From contig JASANH010000782.1 of assembly GCA_030248295.1 (NCBI GenBank), forward strand, positions 226,093-290,092: a stretch of 64,000 nt of DNA, written 5' to 3'. Numbering within the stretch: position 1 is the first letter of the stretch; each line of letters begins with the position of its first letter. Source of the stretch: Mesodorylaimus sp. YZB2_4. Its lineage: Eukaryota; Nematoda; Enoplea; Dorylaimida; Dorylaimidae. The translations under genes were made by a program, and so were the position numbers. Shown one piece after another: positions 21,552 through 33,500 of this stretch. The notes below the pieces were generated by a model that saw only the letters and a list, made by a program, of their open reading frames with translations, was not told where the DNA came from and searched no databases.

Positions 21552-24500
21552 ATGAGTGCAGTCGCTGAAAAAGATTCCGCCGCGAATCACGATGGATTCG
21601 TGAATAACACTGCAAATGGTGACACTAACAATTTGGACGAGCAGAAATTGATAGCCAAACAGAAAAAAGATGCTCGCGATGCGAAAAAATTAGCCAAATT
21701 AGAGAAATTTCAACAAAAGCAAGCAGCAGCCGCCGCTCAACCAGCAGCTGATGTAAGAAATAATATTTCGCATGTTCAATTTTTTAGCTCCGGAGTTTGT
21801 CTTCATTCATGAATTCATGAATAAAAACAGTTTTCTGTTTAAGAAAAAACCAAAAGAAAAGGAAAAGAAGGTAGCTGGAAGTACGAATAAGGATATTGTC
21901 ACTTACGACATCGATACTCCGAAAGGAGAGAAAAAAGGTGATTTGCGGTTTCATGTTCTTGTTTTATCGATAGACTAAAATTTATTTCAGATATTCGTTG
22001 TCCAATGCCGACTGCCTACAGTCCACGTTATGTCGAAGCTGCTTGGTACCCTTGGTGGGAGAAAAGTGGATTTTTCAAGCCCGAATACGGAGTAAATCTG
22101 GATTTTTAAGCGAATATACAACTTTTAATCAGTTTAATATTTTAGCGTGATCTCAATATTCCAAATCCCAAAGGCAATTTCGTAATAGTCATTCCACCGC
22201 CGAATGTCACAGGCACTTTGCATTTGGGCCACGCTTTGACTAACAGTATCGAAGATGCCATAACTCGTTGGTACGATTTGAATTTTTTTTCAAATATTCG
22301 AATTTTCGAATTTTTCAAATTTAGGCATCGCATGCATGGTCGAACAACACTGTGGAATCCTGGCTGCGATCATGCTGGTATCGCTACACAAGTGGTTGTA
22401 GAAAAGAAATTATGGCGAGAATCGAAGAAAACACGTCACGATTTAGGTCGAGAAGCGTTTTTAGAAGAAGTTTGGAAATGGAAAAACGAGAAAGGACATT
22501 ATATTTATGAACAATTGAAAGCGTTAGGATCGAGTTTGGATTGGGATCGGGCTTGTTTCACTATGGACGAAGTAAGGATCACATTTTTCGTTTTTTTCGA
22601 TTTTTTAATCGACTTTTTAATTCAGAAAATGTGCCGGGCCGTCACGGAAGCATTTTGTCGTCTTCACGAAGAAGGTCTAATTTATCGAAGTAATCGATTG
22701 GTCAATTGGTCGTGTACTTTACGTTCGGCCATTTCCGATATTGAGGTATGGGGATCAGGGGATTCCTAGCGTCGACCGATCTAAGCTCAGTCAGATGGGG
22801 GACTTTAAATTCCCGCCAAAATATCCCTCTCTCTGGGGCCTGGTATGGATCTTCCAGGGGGGGGGGGGGTCGTCCATAAATGACGTCTGCAATGTTTTTT
22901 TAATTTTTGACCTTCTATCTCCATGTGAGCCTTATCGGTGTGTTGACTCATCCTGGTTATTCCAGAGGAAGGCCGAGTTTTGGCTGTTTTCTCGCGGTCT
23001 AGGGGGCTTGTTAGTTGATCCTTTCTGGCCATTGACTTGGGTCAATGCAGGCAGGAGCGAGTGTTAGTCGTTACTCCATGGGATAACCATACCATACCCA
23101 ACCCTCGGGTCTCTCTCCTCGTTTATCGACCCCGCAGGGATGAAGGATGAGTCACCCACCACCAGGCGTGCAAGGCGCAGACAACTTCACCAAGTTCTCA
23201 GACGGCCACAGTTCTGCCGCCAAGCAAAATGTCACACACGCCTTTCGCCGCTGCACCGCCGAGGCGGCAGTGATAGGCGTTGGTACTGCATGGCTGAACC
23301 AGCAACCTTGTCCAGAAGACCGCAGCTGTATTCTGGTTGAGGAACCCGTGCTCAGAGAGGGAACCGCCTTGCACATCTGGCTCTGGGCTTGTGCAGTCGA
23401 TTGGTGGACGCTCAACTGGCTTTCGAACACCAGCCGGGAAGCAACGCTGGTGCTGGCACATGATGCCCTCGGCGGAGGTACTGCTAGTTAGTGTTCGGCC
23501 GAGGATCACTTTCGTCGAGGTCAAGGCTCAACTTTTCCGACCCGAGGTCGGGGTCGGGGTTGATAGTCGAAGGTCGAGGTTCGAGGTTTTTGCTAACAGT
23601 CCCTAACTTATTTTGTGATGTGTCCTACAAGTTTAAGTCTATTTCCATGCTTCTCTGACTGCATTTTCAAGGGACAAATCACCCACAAAAAAGGCATGCT
23701 GTCTGGACGAAGCAGGCCTACACAGTGATTTAATAATACGCGAGAAGAAAAATCGCGGAATTTTTCATGTTCAAGGAACGGGCACACTTCTTGCGCGCCT
23801 TGTGTCCAAACTGAGAAACAGCTCATTGGTTGCATCTTGCTTGCAAACCTCGATCCTTTACCGTTTTTCCTCGAGGTCGAGGCCTCGGCTGAACCGTGTC
23901 ACGTCAAATGACCGCGAGCAAAAGACCGCGCGACAAAAGACCGCGGTCATAAGACCGCGTGCGGAAATGACCGCATGTCAAAAATACCGTCTGAACAATA
24001 GACCGCATGTATAAAATATCGCGGTGAGAAATATACTGTACTGTGTCATGACTCGACTATTACCTACACCATGCTAATTTATTACATAAGTCAAAGAATT
24101 GGAAACTGACATACTTACTGTATATTGTATCATGGCCATCAAAAATACACGAAAACATTAAATGCTAAAATTTAGCAAGTCAAAAATTAATTCGCGCCTA
24201 TACGAGAACTAAAAGTTGTAATTATGAGCCAGTCCACGCAAGTAGTCCAAGATATCGCGATTCGCGTAATCGTTGACGATCCTTTTAATTCTTTCTGCGC
24301 AATCACGATATCGTCGACGACCTGGAGGTGGTCGCCGCTTGTTCATAATCAGTCATAATCGATACTGGGGCCAGGTTTGGTCGCAGCTGTTTCAACTCAG
24401 CCAACAGTCTCGTGTAAGTAGCTTCCATCTTGTTTGGTAATAAAGCAAAAACTGGTGGAATCACGTTATTGTAATGAACCCCATGGATTGTGTAAAGTTG

Positions 24501-27500
24501 CTCGAAAAGCGGTGGAGACGTTTTGAATGTACCATCTGCGTACCAGTGCGGACTGTGCGACAGTAATTCCAAGTTTCTTTGCGTCGAGAATATCAAAATT
24601 CGATTTGGACCTGGCCCAGAATCCCGCATCAAGAAAGGCAACCCTGCTTCCGTCTGTTGATATTCTGGAGGAATCACCAAATCTTCCAGCGATATCGGAT
24701 TTGGTACAGCACCAGTCGCTTGGCGACGCGACCTTTGTACAGTACGCTTCAAGCATGGCACAGATGGCAGCTGACCCTGGACTGCTACGTTCAAGCCAAC
24801 TGTTGCGGCTGCCACGATTTGATGAGTCGATTCTTGAACGCCGGCTGCTCGCTCCTTGATTTCAGAAACAATTTTTTTAACAGACATTTTAGCTGGATCT
24901 GGCGCGTGGTTGTGATCGCCAGTGACTCGAATAATATCGATTTCAGTAGCATGAATTCGAGCGGTGCACTTGGGTTTCTTGTAATACGTACATTTCCAGA
25001 TTGTCTTCTGGGCGTCGCTCTTCTCTCTCACGAATAAATAGCCATGGTGACACAGGAGATCTTTTCCTTTTTGACTTTTGATAAATTCCAGAGCCATGAT
25101 TAAAACGCATACAGGACTGACCATGTACAAGGCCGAAAGGAAAGAAAAAATATTTACTCCGATTAGGATAATTCTACAAGGTGCTCCTCGCATTCCACCG
25201 TGGCGACTCGCTGTCGCATATTTATTGAGGTCGGTCGTATTTACATGCGGTCTTTTTGCGTGAGGTGTTTTTGATCAGCGGTCTTTTTTCACGCGGTCTT
25301 TTGCACACGCGGTCATATGACCGCGGTCTTATGTCGCGCGGTGTTTTTGTCCGCGGTCTTTTGACATGTACCTAACCGGCTGAACACTACTGCCAGTGGA
25401 TGCGTCAGAGGTAACCTGTCGTGGGTTGGTCACTCTGCAGTCTCACTCATGTCATGACTGCTAGCTGGCGATCGGCAATACTGATTGAAGGTGCTATGGG
25501 GGAAAGGGAGGCGGCGGCACGGCCCCACCTCGTGCTGACCACTGGCCACACCACAAAGTGGCGTCCACAAGCGAATAGCAATATCGCAGGTAAAGCGCCT
25601 CCGATAAAATGTGAAATTTTCTACGCCATGAGAACAGCAACAGGAAAAGGCAAAATCAGGTGCGATAGTGCCCTCCTATTCCCGAAAAGCTGCTTCAGAA
25701 ACTGGCAGCTCTAGAGCGAAGATTCTTTCTTCGCCAGTCGCAGCCATCGCCACTGGTGCCTTACTGCGGATGTCCTTTGTGGATGGTCCTTCATCCATGA
25801 ACGAGTGCATCTTGCGAGGAAACAGGATGAGCAGTTGCAACACAAGTCTAAGTGGGGTCGATGCTGGGACAATTGGCCACTAGGCTGACTGAATGGGCGT
25901 TTCAGGTGGACAAAATGGAATTGACTGGTCGGACCATGTTGAAAGTGCCTGGATATGCCGACAAGGTCGAGTTTGGTGTTTTGGTATCGTTCGCCTATCC
26001 TGTGGACGGATCGGGTAAGGTCGAATGGCCGCCACGTTGTGGATCCTTCAGAGTGGGCGGCACCCTCGACTTCGGGCATCAGCTAGGAGATGCGTAAATT
26101 TGTGAGAATGAGGAATCAAGAAACCAAAAGCGTGAGGCCCGAGTGGGTATCGAACCTGCGCCGCTGAGATTATTGGCCCAGTGTACAAGACTCGTACAGT
26201 GTAGTGCATCGCATATTGTCAAGTATGGGCGGACCACCGGACAGATGATGACCCTAGTGGTGCGGGTCAGGGTTCGATTCCCACTCGAGACTCATGTTTT
26301 TCACCTGGGCCCTGATTACTTGGCGGTTTATTTGGTACATTCTGTCAGTCTTTCATCCGAGTGGCACCCTTTCTTGCCCGCAGTGCCATCTTAGGCGCCC
26401 AGTTACACTTGGTCTTGTTTGTAGATGAGGAAGTCGTGGTGGCGACGACTCGTGTTGAGACCATGTTGGGCGATACGGGCATAGCTGTGCATCCGGACGA
26501 CGAGCGCTACAAGCACTTGCACGGCAAGTATGTGCAGCACCCATTCGTCGATCGCAAATTGCCCATTGTCGCCGATGCGTTCGTGGATAGAACATTCGGA
26601 ACGGGTAAGATAACTTGGGCTTTCTGCGAATCCCCCCCCCCCTCCCACCCTGATGAAGCACTAGGCACTTGGTAGGACTCCAAATGTGCCGGGGGATAGG
26701 GTGTACTGTAGGGTTTCTTGGGGTGGGATCAGGGTAGGGGCCTCTGTAAGTAGAGATATACCTTGCAGGGGGATTCTGTGCATGTGGAAATAGGGTTAGG
26801 AAATACAGTAGCTTACATGCTTGGTGTGGTGAGTGGATGGTAAAAATTTATATCTCGGAGACTAAATGGACATTGGAAATGCGCAGTGAGAGATGAGGTT
26901 AAAAATAAAATTCACTACTGTAGACTGTGATGTATGGGGAATATGTTCGACCCCCCCCCCCCCCCTCCCCCGCTTTATTCTCGGAATTCTTTATCAGGGT
27001 TCACTCAAGGCTTTTAAAACAGCAAAAGTGGGAATATCGGAACCAAAATCAGGGAAAACGGAGACATTGCATTTAATAGTTTCAAATTTTGAATCACCCG
27101 CCTTTTCTGAGGCTGCAAAAAATCGACCAAGAAGTATAATCGTGCTCTAAATTAGTAAATCAGTTAAAATGGCTTTAGTTGGAATGCTACAGTGTGAATA
27201 AAATCTGGGTTAAAAAATCAAGTTTCATCAGGAAACCTCGGAAAATCATTTTTGGCGCCTTGTATAAACCCTGTATTAATTGAAGATCTATTGTAGAGCA
27301 CTAATAAATTCAGATGCTCTGCATTTGATACTTTAGAATCTAAAATGGAATGTTGTCTGCTGATGTTACAGTCAATCTGGCTGCACTGGATTAGCATCAG
27401 TTTCAACATCGACTGAATTCCTAATTTTATAGAAATTGGGTGGAAACCCCGCATTGTCCATACTTTTCAAAGCTCGGGACTCTGTCGAATTCTTTTTTTT

Positions 27501-30500
27501 TACAGTAGCGCGCAGAATAGGAAATTTCGCACCTGATTATCTAATCAATTTTTTAAAAAATTTTCCCGATTTGAGTGTTTGCAGAAATTGCTTCTAGGAT
27601 GAAAAGAAGTTTTTAAAAAATGTAAGTTTTTAATTTGATTTAAGGGGCCGTCAAGATCACGCCTGCTCACGATCACAACGATTACGAAGTTGGTAAAAGG
27701 CATAATCTGCCATTTATCCAATGCATTAGCGATGATGGTTTGATGACGGATGTGTGCGGTCAGTATTCGGTAAGTTGTTGGATGAGTGTATGTGGTTTTG
27801 ACGATGAGGAGTTGCCTGCTTTTTCAGGGAATGAAACGATTCGATGCTCGAAAAAGCGTGTTACAAGCTTTGAAAGAACGAGGCCTGTATCGAGATATCA
27901 AGGATAATCCCATGGTGGTGCCCATTTGCAAGTAAGTGGACTCTGTTATCTGCGTGTGGTTGGGTGATGCATTAGCGAAATGGCACTAAATTTGATCGAT
28001 TTCTTTTGATCAAATGGATTGATCGATTCGGCCAATCGATTGAACAGTTTGATCGGTTGAACAATTTGATCGATCGAACAGTCTGATCGGTTAAACAGTT
28101 TAATCGGTTGAACAGTTTAATCGGTTGAACAGTTTGATCGGTTAAACAGTTTGATCGGTTAAACAGTTTGATCGGTTAAACAGTTTGATCGGTTAAACAG
28201 TTTGATCGGTTAAACAGTTTGATCGGTTAAACAGTTTGATCGGTTGAACAGTTTGATCGGTGGAACGGTTTGATGCAGCCTCAGTGCCCATCATCATTTT
28301 TAATTTCGTGCCAAATAGGAACTGAGGTCAAGTTTTTGCCAATTTCTGATAGTAAGAGGATTTATCACGTGATCTGTGTTCCAAAGGTTCAAATCCATTT
28401 ATCTTAGCATGTGTCCTTCCAAGACCATGCATGGACGATAGTGGGTGCCACTAGGATAGGGCATACGAGCAGGTGGATGGTAGAAACACCACCTACATCG
28501 CCTGGACCGCCTGGCAGGTACACAGTAGCCGAATGAGTATAACTCGTTTCTTATAGCCGTTCGAAGGATGTGATCGAGCCAATGTTGAAAGCCCAGTGGT
28601 ACGTGGATTGTCGCGATATGGCGTTGAATGCGATTTCGGTCGTGCGCGATGGCCAATTGCGTATAATTCCCGATTCCCATGTGAAAACGTGGAACTATTG
28701 GATGGAGAATAATCGAGATTGGTGTATATCCAGGCAGCTGTGGTGGGGACACAGGATTCCGGCTTATTTGGTATCAGTGCAAGGAAAGTTCACGGGTGAC
28801 GTAAGTTGGTTTATTTGGTTTATTTTCGGAGTGAAATTTAAAAATGTAAAAAAATCTTGCGGTTCGAGTGTGAATCGAACTCGCACCGCTGGATTTCCAA
28901 GACAACAATGTAAAGACTAGTTGATGTGCACAAGTTCTGTAATTTTCAGCCGTGTAACAACGATCATTGGGTGACCGGGCATACGATAGAGGAAGCGTTG
29001 GAAAAGGCCATAAAGAAATTTAACGCGACGAAAGAGACGATAAGCTTGAAATGGGGTAAGTAATCTTCATGCTCATACTTAAAGGCGAAGTGCACTCTGG
29101 AATCGATGTTGGAGTATGCAGAAAGGAGTATGATATTCAAAATCAGCTCTCGCGTTTCATAGAGGGTAGCCAAAATTCTGGACCTCCAGCACCCTTGTAA
29201 AACAACTCGAAATTCTTAATTGCAAAGGGGGACCCTGAGAAATAAAAATTTCGACTTCTGCAGTGATTAAGACAACGGTCTCGGATTTCGGCCACCCCGC
29301 TAAAACGCGAGTGCTAAATCTGAATATGATGCTCCTTTTTCAATATTCTGACATCGATTCTAGAGTTTACATCGTCTTTAAGTACCACAGCGGAGTCGGG
29401 TGTGAAAGACACTCAAAACTATGAGTAAAGTGAATTTGAGGGAACTCAATCTGAAACTGATATTTACCCGAAGCAGGAATGTGACGCTTCCGGTTTCCGA
29501 TTAAAGTGTCACAGTGAAGCTGAAATCGGCTTTGGTATCCAATGAGATGCATAGTTGCTTGGATGGAAGGCTCTTGTAGGTGGTGTGTAAAATATAGTTT
29601 CAGATCAGGCAGTTATTAGGGATTAGAGTAATTTTTAAGTTTAACTTGATCCGAATGTTTTTTCAGACGAGGACGTGTTGGACACGTGGTTTTCGTCGGC
29701 TCTGTTTCCGTTCTCTATTTTCGGATGGCCCGATGAGGTAAGACGCTCAAGTTTTGAGGTTTGCAAAATGTGAGGAAAATCTGGTTTTTTAGACTCAAGA
29801 TTTGAAACATTTTTATCCTGGTGTTCTTTTGGAAACAGGATACGATATTTTGTTCTTCTGGGTAGCTCGAATGGTATTCTTTGGATATAAACTGACTGGG
29901 AAATTGCCTTTTCGAGAAGTAAGTGTTGGGACTGTGGTGTGGGCTATACTGGGGGGGGGGGGGCAGACAAGGGCCTCCTGTTTTCACTCGTTTCAGGTCT
30001 ATTTGCATTCGATCGTACGAGATGCGCATGGTAGGAAAATGAGTAAATCGTTGGGCAATGTCATCGATCCGTTGGATGTGATTCATGGAATTTCATTAGC
30101 TGTAAGTTAAGGTTTTTATTTAGCACTTTTTGTACTTTTGAAGACGTTGATTTAGGATTTGCAAAAGCAATTGGAGAATAGCAACTTGGAACCGGCGGAA
30201 GTTGAAAGGGCTAAAGAAGGGCAAAAACAAGATTATCCAAGTGGAGTGCCCGAATGTGGAACGGATGCCTTGCGGTTCGCTTTGTGCGCTTATACTGGCC
30301 AAGGTAAGCTTTTGGTAGCGCTGGTTTACAATGGGGGAATGTGGGTAGATCTCGGAGAAAAGGCTTTCATGAACTGGGATAGTGCTCAAAAACTTTAGTC
30401 CTTAGCGGGAATCGAACCCGCGCAATTTCTATGTTAGTCAGGAGCTTTCAGTAAATAGAAACTCATGGAAGATTTATGTCTTGAGCGGGAATCGGACCTG

Positions 30501-33500
30501 CGGCCCTGGTGTAACTGGTTCATTTGCTTTGGCCAGCTAAGGCAAATGACGAGGATCTCGGTCAATGGGCGGAGAGATAGGGAAATCGAACCCGTTATTT
30601 ATTCCGCGGGGCTCATACAAAGGTGTAAGATCGGGGGAACCTGGGAAAGTCAAGGAGTCCTAGAATTGGTTGAAAACCTAGGAAAATTAGAAAAACCGAG
30701 AGGTTGCATTTTGATGCTTCTTGATTTTGATTTCGAATTACCCGCATTTTCTATGTGCCTGGTAATCATACTGAAAGTTGGTTAATCTTGAAGTTGAGTA
30801 GTCGTGGGACTGTGCGAAAACGATATATTTTTGTTTGTGAAACCTGCAAAAATCAGGGAAAACCATTTCCCGCTTTTTTGTATGAACTCTGGTCCAGTTA
30901 AGGGCCTGGGTTCGATCCCCGTTGCGCTCGGTAGTTTTTATCTGTTTCTGAGTGTTATATTTCCAAAAAAAAATCCTGGGCTTCGGGGAGGCTGACATCA
31001 TGAGTCTGATATGATATCATCAGCTGCCATTGTGGGGTGGGCTGCTGTGATGGAGCTGTTCCCTGACCCCGAATAGCTTTGGTGGAAGACACAGTCAGAC
31101 TCGCCCAAGGTGCATGGACACTTTCTTTTAGGTCGCGATATTAACTTGGACGTTCTACGTGTGCAAGGATATCGTCATTTTTGCAACAAGATGTGGAACG
31201 CCAGTCGATTCACGCTGATGACCTTAGGAGACGAATTCCGTCCTTTGGAGAAGTTTATTGTAAGTCGAAAGCAAAATTTTTTGTTGGTGAACAACAGTTT
31301 GTTTAGGATTTGCTTGAGTAAAAATGGAGAATGTTCGCTTTTAGCTCAGTGGTCGTGAGAATCTGTGCGATAAATGGATACTGAGCCGATTGGCCTGTGC
31401 TACCGAATCGTGTAATCAAGGATTTGAGAATTACGATTTTAGCCGAGCTACGACGGCTTGCTACAATTTTTGGTTGTACGAATTATGCGATATATATTTG
31501 GTAAGGATTTGGTGAGGGGAGGTGGATCGAAATATGTAACCCCCTCGTGCCTGGTGGGCCATGGCGGGTGGGGAGAGTAATCGATCTCTCCTGGCTAGCT
31601 GACGTCAACCTTTCGAGTTGATGTTTCAGCCGCAAATATAGTCGCAAGACTTGCCTTGCTCTAGTCGAAATTTTCTTGCCACTGGCTTCGGTCAGCCACA
31701 CTCTCTCCAGCGCTTGGCTGGCTTGGTAACACTTGATATCGTTTTTAGGAAAGTATCAAGCCAGTGATGCAAGGCAATCAAGAATCGGCCAAGGAATGTT
31801 GTCGTCAGACGTTGTTCGCCTGTTTAGAAGCGGCTTTGCGTCTCATTTCGCCCTTCATGCCGTTTATTAGCGAAGAATTGTGGCAACGTTTGCCCAAACC
31901 AGCAAATTCTAGTAAAATAGCAGCTAGTATTTGCGTTGCGTCGTATCCGGAAACCCAAGAGGTAGGGGGAGCACATTCGTGTTGCGAGCAGGGTGAGAGT
32001 GCCAGGATAAATTTTTAAAACTCTTTTTTGGATTTTTTAGTTTCCATATCGAGATGTGGAATTGGAGAATAGATTCGAATTTGCGATGACCATAATTCGT
32101 ACGGTCAGGTCGATGCGAGCCGATTACGAGTTGACGCCGAAGACGAGGCCCGATTGTAAGTGGGTGATTTAAACGGCACCCGAAACTTGGGGGGAGGGGG
32201 GCGGGTGATCCCCTAGGTTTGAAAAATTGTCGATTTCGTAATGTTAAAATTTTGAAAAAAGGTTCTGACCCCCTTCCTCTGGGTGAGCCAAAAGTTAGTG
32301 ACAACCCGTGGGAGAGCTAGGGAGATCGTGACCCCTGCCTAGACTTTTTGGCGCGGCTGTATAGAAGCCACATTCTCGAACTGTAACTTCGTAACACATA
32401 ACTCGTGAAGTGTGAAATTTGAGTTTGCCGCGCGCATTGATACTCAGGCCTGAGTATCGATACGCGCGGCAAATTCAAATTGAGTCAAGGGCAAGAATTT
32501 TATTTCGGTCGGGAGGGAAACTTGATGGGAATGATGGGTTTTCTCCAACTGACCTTTTTTAATTCGTTTTAGTATTTGTGAAGTGCGTTGATCGGAGCGT
32601 GGTGGAAATGTTGCAGCCTTTTTCGGAAGTGATTCGAACGTTGTCCTCGTCGAATAATGTCCATTTTATTCTCATCGATGCGGCGCCACCTGCTGGTTGC
32701 GCTATTCACACGGTTTCGGATAAGTGTCAAGTGCATTTGGCTTTGAAAGTAGGTTGGTGAGGGAGTCGGGAGGCGGGGTGGGTGTTACTAGAACGGTGCA
32801 GGTACACGGTTTAGGGCTTGTTTTGGTCGAGGAAATTGCCTAGGCTCTGCTGACTGGTCGACCGTAAGAAAAAGTCTGCTCTTTCAAGAGCACATCGCAG
32901 GAGGGGCGTTGAAAGACAAAGTGCATTGTAGATTTGATGTCGGAATATTGAAAACAGAGTATGATATTTCAGGTTCAGCACTCACGTTTTGATGGGGGGG
33001 GGAGCTGAAATTCTGGACCTTCAGCACCATGCAAAAACGAAATTTTTTGATTGCAAGGGGAAAGGAAAATTTCGACTTCGTTAATGATAGAGATAGTGGC
33101 AAAAAATTTTGGCCATCTCTGCTAAAGCGTGGGTGCTAAATCTGAATATCATTCTTGTTTTCACTATTCCGACATCGATTCTAGAGTGCACCTCGTCTTT
33201 GAAGACTTGAAGGAATGTTGACGAATATTTTAGTCTTCTATATCTAATCGTAAAGTGATGGATTTAGAAAAAACTCGTGAACTATCCAGTACTTTCAGTG
33301 ACAAGAGGAAAAAAGAAATATGTATGTTGTTTTCCTATAGAAATTCAAATTTAAAAATGAGCGGGAAAATATCCGTATGCTATATTACCACCCCAGTCCA
33401 TTTATTCTAAGAAGCAGATTTTGTCATCTTGGTTTGTAATATCTGTCAGATTCCCACCAAGGCGGCACCTGAACAGTGTATTTGGTCGATGTTTCTGTCG

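Larger units (their letters stand above)
23490..25388. mobile_element. Older ~408-bp MULE-like element, split by a later insertion
   Basis: The ends AGTGTTCGGCCGAGG (23490-23504) and CCTCGGCTGAACACT (23883-23894 continuing at 25386-25388) are inverted repeats. GAGGTCGAGG-type sub-repeats lie just inside both. The flanks ACTGCTAGT (23480-23488) and ACTGCCAGT (25389-25397) match at 8 of 9 positions, as expected for an aged 9-bp target duplication. Without the inner insertion and its duplication the element is about 408 bp and non-coding. Confidence 0.65.

Noticed and set aside
23140-23491. 114-codon frame in VARS intron 6
   Set aside because: GC-rich repeat sequence with open frames on both strands and no recognised domain; it starts inside an intron with no splice support.
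24303-25193. Host gene nested antisense in a VARS intron
   Set aside because: It lies between inverted repeats and a 9-bp duplication and lacks the last part of the transposase domain, so it belongs to the transposon.
28033-28273. Possible CRISPR array
   Set aside because: The units are contiguous 17-mers with no spacers and lie in an intron of an animal gene.
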